Shown here one piece after another: positions 1 to 10,701 of a stretch of 64,000 nt of DNA (the stretch's first letter is position 1; each line of letters opens with the position of its first letter). Below the pieces are notes generated by a model. It searched no databases. It worked only from the letters and a program-made list of their open reading frames with translations, and had not been told where the DNA came from. The DNA is taken from contig NC_088326.1 of NCBI RefSeq assembly GCF_910592395.1, positions 1,679,001 through 1,743,000 on the forward strand. The letters are read 5' to 3'. A program made the position numbers and the translations under genes. Source of the DNA: Lineus longissimus (taxonomy: Eukaryota; Nemertea; Pilidiophora; Heteronemertea; Lineidae).

Positions 1-177
1 TACACCTATGCCAGGCAGACACCTCCACACTGTGAACAATAGACATGTCTGTTCAGTCCCAATTAAGACTACCTATATAATTTGTGATTATGGTTTGAAG
101 TTGTTCGTAATATGAGTATTATAAAGAGGCACTGAATTTTGGGAAAACCTTGTGTGCATTCTTCAATACCGGTAAGT

Positions 178-1516
178 ATGACTTGGATGCTGAGTGAAAG
201 ACCCGAAGAAAGGAACTTAGACAATTTATCTCTCTTCCAGTTCGACAAGTGGAGTGACAACCAGCGTAAACAAATAATCGAGGACCTAATCCTGAGGTGC
301 AAAGTAAAGCAGCTCGAATTCGCCGCTGAAATCCTGAAGACCAAAGTGCCGGTCCATCGCGATGACTTCACACGAGAATTACCGAGGGTCATCACTTTAT
401 ACATCCTTTCATTTCTGGATCCACGCAGTTTGTGTCGATGTGCCCAGGTGAGATTTAGAGTCATCTGTATTTTGAACCATGGTTACATTGACCAATTGAT
501 CCACTTGACCAAGTTCCTTGCACCAAATATCAACCACTCATACACTCGTGTTACTCGATTTTGATTACTAGACTTGTGAATGGTCTACTATTCTTCATTA
601 TTTACAAAGTATGGTATGGGGCAGAGTCACCAGGATGGTGATGTTTGTGCAATAACTTCTTGATTTAACATTCTTCTAGGTTTGTTGGAACTGGAAGCAC
701 TTGAGTGAAGCCGACCAGATCTGGATGCCAAAATCGATTCGCCTCGGCTGGTATTTGACCTTTGACCCCAGTCCTCATGAGATTGGCATTTGGAAGAGAA
801 ATTACATTGAAAATGTCAACCTGTTGAACTTTCTGGCTCCAAAGGTGAGTTTTGAAACGTTTGAAAGACGTCAAAGTTTTTTTATGGAATAAAGTCATAG
901 TTCAAGGGTCAAATTACTTTTGTTTTGATAACTGACTGAATGCATGTACCAATTAAGCAATAATCAATGTAACAAGTATGTTTAACTCAAAAGTATTTAT
1001 GGATGCTGTTTTTTTCAGCTGATAAATCCATACTTGGCGCTAATGATAATCTTCCGCTAATTTCTAATCTGCATGTTTTCTCCTAACCCATTCTATTCTC
1101 TAACTGCACACTAGGAGACGCCACGCATGACTGCGCGGAGTTGCACAAGTTTGGACACATATAGATACAGCGAATACGGCGACGTAGGTTAACAAAGGTC
1201 ATCTTAACAACTAACACTGTAAAATAGTCACATAACACTAACAAGTAACATTTGTGTTGTATTTGCACAGGTTACAAACGTAATAAGTCCTGAATTTGCC
1301 TTCTAACGTCCGGATCCTTTATTCTATGTTGTATTTGCACAGGTTACAAACGTAATAAGTCCTGAATTTGCCTTCTAACGTCCGGATCCTTTATTCTAAC
1401 ACTGCTTCACAAAATTATACACACCAAAGTCATAATTGATAAAATAGTTCGTCGGGATGACGATTCGTGCACGTGATTATAAAATACTCGGGAGACTGGA
1501 ATAACTCTCTATCGCT

Positions 1517-1574
<58 letters not shown>

Positions 1575-4500
1575 GAGAGCGTGCGGACAGCTGTTTTGTA
1601 TTCACGCGCAGCTTTGTCTGCACCAATCAGGGGGCAACGTTGATGCGTCTCCATCCAATGAGGAGCCGCATCAATGCTGACGTAATTGATCACGCTGGGG
1701 AGAATGGAGGATTAAAAGTAGATCGTGGGAATTTTCACAGGTATCTTATCTGATACCCAATTCCAATAATCTCGCACACTTAATTCCAAGAATTACACAT
1801 TACAGTGCTTACGTCAGGAGAGAGAGAGAGAGAGAAGAGAGCGATAGAGAGTTATTCCAGTCTCCCGAGTATTTTATAATCACGTGCACGAATCGTCATC
1901 CCGACGAACTATTTTATCAATTATGACTTTGGTGTGTATAATTTTGTGAAGCAGTGTTAGAATAAAGGATCCGGACGTTAGAAGGCAAATTCAGGACTTA
2001 TTACGTTTGTAACCTGTGCAAATACAACATAGAATAAAGGATCCGGACGTTAGAAGGCAAATTCAGGACTTATTACGTTTGTAACCTGTGCAAATACAAC
2101 ATGGCGACCTTCCCAGGATCTTCAATTCGTGACAGTGAGTCCGGATGCGTTTCAGTCTTGGAGCAGATTCTATTAACCGAGGACTCCGTTTTTCACGCCA
2201 CGTGCTAGTGCTACTGCAGTCCATTATGTACATTACGTGTACACCTACGTGATTTCTAACTCGCTCATTTCATCACATTCTGAATATCTTGGTGAATCCT
2301 CTGCTGACATTCAGCTCACTTCTAGGAATTATGCCAAAGGTTATTTACCCACAGGCCAAGGTTTGGTCATTTTATTTGATTCAGGAGCCACTGAGACTCT
2401 GATTGGTTTGGAAACTGTGAGGGACTCCCCCTATTTGTCCAAATTGCCCAAGGTTGATATTAAACCAATCAAATTTCGTATTGGTAATGGAGAATTTTTG
2501 TTTGCAAAACAGGCCATTCGTTTGTCAATATAATATTTATAAAATCGTGAATTTTTTTCTAAACTGTTCGTGACGTAAGTGCGAATTTCATTATATTTAT
2601 ATATCGTCACTTTCGTTATAAATCACTGTGATCGCCATGAATCACTGTGAGTGTGAGCGCAGCATTTTTTAATCGATTGACGGACACCGTCTTCGTCAGT
2701 ACGCATAGTACACGTCTATCTCTGTGTGTACCGAACTATTCAACTTCTACATCATGACATGTGCTATAACGTTCACGGATGATGTGCCCAGCAGCCAGAA
2801 TACTCTTCAATTCGCCCTGATGTCTACTCGAGATCCGATACCGTTCCAGGCTCCAGCTGATCCAGCGTTGCAGTTTTAAAAGAGACATTTTATCAACTTT
2901 TTGAAAGACATTTTATAAACTTTTGAGAGACATTTGTAAACTTTTTGATAGTCATTTATATTAACTGTTTTGAAAGACATTTTATAAACTAATTAGTAAT
3001 AGGACAATATTTTTGTGCATCATTTCAATTTTGGCAGAGTATAGTACAATACTTTGCAATATCAGTCGATTCATAGCATTTAATGCATTTAATCTTAAAT
3101 TTTCACTCGTTATTGCAAACTGACTGGAACCGGACCCCGAGGATTTTGACAACTGTATATCTATAATATGAACTTTGTTTAGCTTTGCCCTGTTACAGCA
3201 AGATAGACAACAGACCAACCCAACCTTTAATGTTGCATTTCCTTTTCAGAAGAAATTAACTTTTGCTTCCCAAATACCTGACTTTTTATTCCTTCATAAC
3301 TAACTTTTACCCCTTTACAGTAATAATGGAAGGGCCAGCAGATCCAGCACCACCTGCTTTCAGGGGCACCGATTTTCTACCTCCTTTGTTTGATGGTGAA
3401 GTGATCGACCATGACATTTGTCATGCACATATCTTATCGTTTATGGACTACCTTCACTTCCACAATCTCCACGAGCCAGCAAATGCTGCAGAGATGATTC
3501 ATATCATAACATTGTTCAAGGCTAGACTTCGTGGCAAAGCACGTCTGTGGGCAGAGGGAAAAGTTTTCCCCACTATCGCTAATCTCAGAGCACAGTTTAT
3601 GCAGCGGTTCAGTCCAACCCATTCAAATTTTGCCAATGTCAAGCATTTTCATTCTCTTTCCCATACCCCAGGCGATTCAGCCGAAATGACTCTCAATAAG
3701 ATACGCTTAGCAGCCCGGCGTATTCATTATAATGAGGTCCAGGTTCGGGACAAATTCTTACAGGTTTTGCCTACCAATTGTCAGGCAGCAGTCATCATGG
3801 CTGCCCCTGCAGATGCAGACGTGGCAGTTCTCGTTGAACGTGCTCAACAATATTTAGATTTTTCTGAGCCAGACAGGCCAACTACTGCTAATAAGCAGGT
3901 ATCATTTATCACTGATCAGGTCCATGTGACCACTGCTAGTGCTAGTGCATCCACTAACAGTAGTGCTTGTGCAGTTGACAGGCTTACTGAGCAACTTGCT
4001 GCTCTTCGCACAGAAGTGCAAGATTTGTCTATAGAGGTCAGGACTCAACCTCAGGTTCATTTTAGTCAACCACAGTCCAACTCTGATACTGGTGCTCGTA
4101 CATATAGCTCGAACTACCGTTCAAGTTCGCCATCTCCTGTGAGTCATCAGTCTAGACGTCCTAGTCGTAGTCCGGCTAGAGACCGTTATCGTTATAGTCA
4201 TCGTGTATCCAGTAGATCCCCATGTAGGGACAGTCGTCGTTCTCAGGGTTCCTATGGTATTTCTCGTTCTGGTAACTCTCCCCGTCGTGCCACCTCCAAC
4301 ATTGTCTGTTATTTCTGCCACAAACCCAATCATGTGTGGAGAAACTGTTATACTTACCAGAACATGGTCAGTCGTGGGATGAACCCTACTTTCATGCCCG
4401 TAAGGCCTCCAGCGCCACCCTTTTCTCCGTCCCATTATCAGCCATCAGATAATGGTCAACAGTTTCGTCAGGATACTCGATGTCCTCAACCCTACCCCTT

Positions 4501-7500
4501 CCAATCCTATAAGCCAGATAACAGGTCTAGGTTTGATCAGTACTCTGGACCACAACAGCAAAATTTTTAGATAGGAGAAGCACTAACTGCCACTTAGATG
4601 CCTCTCCGACTCTATTTTCTGCTCAGCATTCTGGTGATCAACATTCTAGTGATCATTTGTCTTCATCGTATAATCCACATTCTGAATATCTTGGTGAATC
4701 CTCTGCTGACATTCAGCTCACTTCTAGGAATTATGCCAAAGGTTATTTACCCACAGGCCAAGGTTTGGTCATTTTATTTGATTCAGGAGCCACTGAGACT
4801 CTGATTGGTTTGGAAACTGTGAGGGACTCCCCCTATTTGTCCAAATTGCCCAAGGTTGATATTAAACCAATCAAATTTCGTATTGGTAATGGAGAATTTT
4901 TGTTTGCAAAACAGGCCATTAAGCCTAAAGTTACTATTCAAGGGAACCATTTCAATGTATATTGTGTCATAGCTGAAAATTTCATTGGTCCTGATATTCT
5001 TTTGGGTACATCTACCATGAAGGAACTCAAAGGTTCTTTGGATTTCATTACAAATTCGTTCAAGGTCAGGTCAAAGAAGGCTTGGTTACGTCCTACTGTC
5101 AATACTGTCATTAGACCAGGTCAGGTTAGGGTCATTCACGTTAAAGGCAAATTGCCCCATCACATGAAAAACTCGGCACTCATATTGAATTCATCGTCTC
5201 ATTTGTCTAGGTTTTGTCCTTCAACCATGATGGTCAAATTGAAACACGGTTTAGCTCCTATTCGTATTTATAACCATTCTCGTAAACCCGTCAATATTCG
5301 GTCTGACAAGCCTATTGTCTTCACCAACTTGGATGATTTTATTCATGTAACTCAAAGTTTGTCTCCAAGCTGCCTCAAGCAAAATCAACCCTGTGCTCCG
5401 TCACAACCACCTGTTGATGATCAAGACTCGCATTTGTCAGCTAGGGACATTTTAAGGCGAGATGTTAAATTAGACCATAGTATTCTGTCTACGCCAGAAC
5501 AGGCCAGTGTGTATGATATTTTGGAAAACCATGCTCCAGCCTTTAGTCTTCGAGGTGAGGTTGGGACTTGTCCCAATTTTGAGGTGGACATCCATCTCAA
5601 GGATGAAACCCCTTTCTATATCCGACCATATCCGGTCGCTGAGGAAAACAAACCTCTCATTGATAAGGAACTTGATAAATTAGTCAAGTTGGGCATTTTG
5701 CATCAAGGACATACATCATATTCCAGTCCAATTTTGCTTGTCAAGAAGAAGGATTCTACTGAGAAGCGCGTTGTAACAGATTTTCGGTTTTTAAATAGTC
5801 GAGTTCATTGTGCAAATCAAGATTTCACTCCTTTGAAAACCATCTTAGCTAGAATCGGTCAGTCAAATTGTAAAGTCTTGAGTGTCATAGATTTGAAAAG
5901 TGCTTTTCATTGTCTACCTTTGTCTCGTAGGGCACAGGCCTACACCGGCATATCTGCCTACAACGGTGGTCGAACTTTTTACTATCGTAGACTTCCAATG
6001 GGTTTGTCCATTTCTCCGTCCATTTTCTCTCAGAAAATCAATGATATCCTTTCTAATATTCCCAACTCTAATCTCTTTTGCTGTGCAGTACATGATGACA
6101 TTCTCATCTTCAGTAAAGATAAGAAAGAGCATACTGTACATCTGCAACAAATTTTCCAGGCTTTGATTGCCAATGGCTTGAAGATTTCTCCTAAGAAATG
6201 TCGCTTGTTTCAGACTAGAGTTGTTTACTTGGGTCATGTTCTGTCCATTTCTCCTGATGGTTTTGTTCAAATTTCGGCTATGAATGACAAGTGTTTGTCT
6301 ATTAGGAATATGAAGACCCCTACATGTCAGAAAGCGGTCCGAAGGTTTGTCGGTGCTGTGTCATATTTGAGTCAATATTTACCTAGATTGCAGGAATTGC
6401 TTACACCTTTACATGAGCTGACACGCAAATCTAAGCATTTCCATTGGCAACCCCATCATGAGATAGCTTTTCATACTATCAAAGACTTGCTCATCAAGCC
6501 ACCTGTCTTGAATGCACCCACTACTAGAGGTGAATTCAGATTGTATAGTGATACTTCACGTATTGCTACAGGTTCATATCTTGCTCAATACTCTGATGGG
6601 CAAGAACGCATCATCGCATACTATTCCAAGCGCTTGCCAAAGGCGGCAAAGAACTATTCTGTTAGTGAGCTTGAATTACTTGGACTCCTCATCAATGTAA
6701 CAGCTTTTCAGTATTTGTTACAAGACAGGACTTTCCAGGCTTTTGTTGATCATTCTTCTTTGGTTCAGATTGTAAAGTCAAAGAAGCAGCCACCGACCAC
6801 TAGGTTGCAAAAGCTGCTTGAGCGACTGTCTCCCTATAGTTTTCAGTTGTCGTACCTGCCAGGCAAAGAGCTTGTGTTAGCTGATTTCTTGTCACGTGCT
6901 CCTCTAGATGATGATACTGAGTTAGATAGGATTATGCCAATCGCGTTCCAGGCACAATCACCTGTTATTTATGAATTAGAGTCTCTTTCAACCCCTGTTC
7001 AGGAGCATGCATTTTATACACTGCCACTTCCTGAAAAGATTGTTACCAGGTCATATGCAAAGAAAATGAACATTCCTGTGCCTCTTCTGCATAGGCCAAA
7101 ACCAATTCCCAAACCACGAACACATGTTCCTTGTCAGCAGACAGTGTCTGTTGCACCTACACACACTCCTCTTGTTAATGGCATTCAAAACAATGTGCCA
7201 CCAGTATCTATACTTCCAAAAGCTCCACGTGTGCCCATTGTTACATCAACAGTGGCACCACCAGTGTCAGTGATTCCATTTGTTCTCCAACAGAATGACA
7301 AATCTCAATCATCAACCAAGGTTGCTGATGAACCTAGGCTCATTGATTCCGCTCTTCCTCCATCTTCTGTCGTTGAAGAGTATTCAGATGATATTTTAGA
7401 TCTCCTGGTTAGACCCACACCATTGGTTCCAAGGATTGATAGCATGCATACCAAGCATGTCCCTGATCAGGCATCTCTGAATAAGGTATTGAAGATCATC

Positions 7501-10500
7501 AGACGCAAGGTGATTCGGGATTACAATCTCCCTATTGAGGCACAACAGCTTAGTACCGCACAACAGACATCTCCGTATTTTAAACCCATCTATGATTACT
7601 TAGTCCATGATATCTTGCCAGCAGATAAGAAAGCTGCTAGGGTCGTTAGCATCAAATCTGAGCAGTATCTGACTTTCAATGGCATTCTGTTCAGGATTTT
7701 CTTTCCCACCAATTCTGAGAATTTCTGTTTTCAATTAGCAGTTCCGGAAAAGTATATAGATACCATCATAGGCCAACATCATGGCTCAGGTTTGCTTCTG
7801 GGACACGGAGGATGTACCAGAACTTATCTCACCATTAGGAAAAATTTCTATTTTCCATCTATGTTCCAACGCATTGTCTCGTATATTCAATCATGTGATA
7901 GGTGTCAACAACTTAAGGGAAAGTCTGATACTATGCGGACATTTCATGAACGCATTCCAGCCAGTTTTGAACCATTCCAGACCATTAGTATGGATTTCAA
8001 ATCCATGCCCACATCTCCATCAGGTTACCGTCATATGCTAGTGGTGACATGTGCCATGACCAGGTTTGTTGTGGCCGTCCCGCTAAAGACAATTGACGCC
8101 CCCACTGTTTGTGAAGCCCTTCTCCAGAAGGTGATTACTCTGTTTGGCGTCCCATCTGTAATTTTGTCAGATGCAGCAGCATCTCTCACCGGTCATCTTG
8201 TTGAATTACTGTGTGCGACACTTGGCATTCAACAGAAGCTTGTCTCTGTAGAAAACCATGGTAGTCTTATGGCTGAACGGCAAATCAAATCCATTGCCGA
8301 CCTCATCAAAGCAAATCTCCTTGAGTATGGTGTTTCTTGGACTCAATTCGTGTCCACAGCAGTGTACACATACAATTCATTTTCAAGTGCTCACTTGGGA
8401 GGTTACTCTCCTTTCTATTTGCTCTTCTTGCGTGAACCAGCTGATTTGTCCACTTTGAATTTCAAACCATGTCTAGGTCTCTCACGGTCACATGCTGAGT
8501 ATGTCCAACATCTGCGACAGAAATTTCAGAATGTGTCCAAATGTATGCTGCAGCTCCAAGAGCACCAGCAACTGTCTCAAAATGCCAAGATTGCTAACAA
8601 ACTTCAGAAATCTCCCATCTATGCTGAAGGTCAGTTGGTTTATCTACATAAACCCAACACTACAGGGATGACGGCCAACACAAGAAAGTTTAAGACTCTT
8701 TGGGTTGGCCCATTTGTTATACACCAGGTTTTGGATAGGACACACTATATTATAGCAGATTTGAAGGGAAACATCATTCCTGATATCTTCAATTTTGCAA
8801 GGTTGAAACCAGCATTTTTGAGGGCCACAGGTCAGAAAAATGTAGCCCATCTCCAGCAGTTGCAAAACTTGCTTCATAAGGCAGACAAGGCACAGGATGA
8901 GAAAGCTGTGCATGCTGCTTATGCTTTGGATTTCACTGATGAGACAGGTTCCGCTCATGAATCCACCACCTATAGAGGCGACATCTATGCCTCACAGGCT
9001 GAACTTTGTGATTTCAATATTCATTTGTCTCATGCCGAGGGTAACCATGGCATGATTGCTCCCTCTGTGTTGTCCACTAAGCAACAGGATGATTTGTCTC
9101 GGCTCACTTGGCAATCTCCATCAGAGTTTGATTACACCACTTTGAAACGGGCGCGTTTCAAAAATGGATGCCTAGAACTCTTGCTCTCTGTGCCTTTTGG
9201 GCAGAAACAGTTTAGCTATTGGTGGTCACCTCAATTTGAACCACATGTTGTCAGCATTGTCCAGTTTGTGTTAAGTGCCAAGGATATAAGATGTACAGGG
9301 TGTCCCAACCCGTTAAAAATGTTCAAAGATAAGACCATTCATGATAAGTCACATATTTTGGCGAAAAGCCAAGAGAAAAGTGATTAGACGACAATTTATT
9401 GAGAATATGGTTTGTTTTTAAAACATCTCAAGTGGTTTCTTGTTGTCGTTGTTATGGTAATGATGTCATTTGGTGTTTACAACAAGACGTTGCTATATTG
9501 CTTATCAAAACAAATCTTTATGAGAATAATTATTTCACCCTCATTGCTATTTTTATAAAAGCTAGTGAGTTGTTAGTTGGATAATTGTAGAAACATCTAT
9601 TAGCTATAGATGTGATATTTTTTTCTACTTGTCTTCAATGAAGCTTTGTGCAACAGTAATCTGTCTATTGAACAGTTTTCCAGTTTGAGTATTTTATTAT
9701 CAATACTCTATTTTATTGGATGTTTGTACGGCTACATGTTAGCAAAGCCAACTCTCATCAGTCTTGGGACTGATTTATTTTCGTGATGGGTTTCTGTCTC
9801 CAAGCAGTGCTTGTGGCAATTGCTGTTTCGAGACAGCTCACACAATAGTGTATGATTTAAGCAATTTGGATACTTTTGTGACAACAACATTTTTTTTTCG
9901 TTGACGTAAATACGCGTGTCATCCAGAAGTTCTTCGAGTTAAACTTTATTTTCCACAGTTTTCAGATGCCTCGTCGACCGGTCCAGTCAGTTTCGCAATA
10001 TTCCCAGCAGAGGTTTTGACACTTCATCGTATCATTGCATATTTTAACATGCTGTTTAGCATGAGATTAATGATTCAATGTATAATTATATTGTAACCTT
10101 ATGCTCATACTTTGTCATGAATGAAGTGGTCATTCATTAGTAAGTGGAACAAAATACATATATTGTAACTAAGTTCGGCCGCTGGCTGAACACTGTTGGG
10201 AACCCCGAACCATATGATGTAATTTAAGTTCATTCGCTGCATGAACACCTCGTTTAAAGCCTTATTATCATTGATTGTACCCCATTCAACAATACTATGT
10301 GTTAAGCCAAAGTCATATTCCTCTAATTGTTTTTAAAAAAAAAAAAAAAATATTTTAACTTCGTAAAATATTTTACCAGTTCCGCGGGATGTTGTATAGT
10401 AATTGTAAAACCTTTCTTGTGAGTAGCACTGTAATGTGTAATTCTTGGAATTAAGTGTGCGAGATTATTGGAATTGGGTATCAGATAAGATACCTGTGAA

Positions 10501-10659
10501 AATTCCCACGATCTACTTTTAATCCTCCATTCTCCCCAGCGTGATCAATTACGTCAGCATTGATGCGGCTCCTCATTGGATGGAGACGCATCAACGTTGC
10601 CCCCTGATTGGTGCAGACAAAGCTGCGCGTGAATACAAAACAGCTGTCCGCACGCTCTC

Positions 10660-10701
<42 letters not shown>

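Noticed and set aside
172-240. A 69-nt intron at the FBXO16 start
   Set aside because: Borders look good (GTAAGT..TTCCAG), but the upstream exon in phase has no ATG and a stop at 133, while reading through gives an ATG and a sequence (PEERNLDN) resembling the human N-terminus. It is kept as an alternative only.
1430-1693. ORFs with long Arg-Glu repeats (also 10541-10741)
   Set aside because: They are read through the GA microsatellite of the LTR and have no other support.
2237-2533. A stand-alone aspartic protease ORF (98 codons)
   Set aside because: It appears to be an exact partial copy of the pol start inside the retrotransposon leader, without an independent full-length protease domain.
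4121-4435. Antisense ORF over gag
   Set aside because: It is the shadow of the Ser/Arg-rich gag segment.
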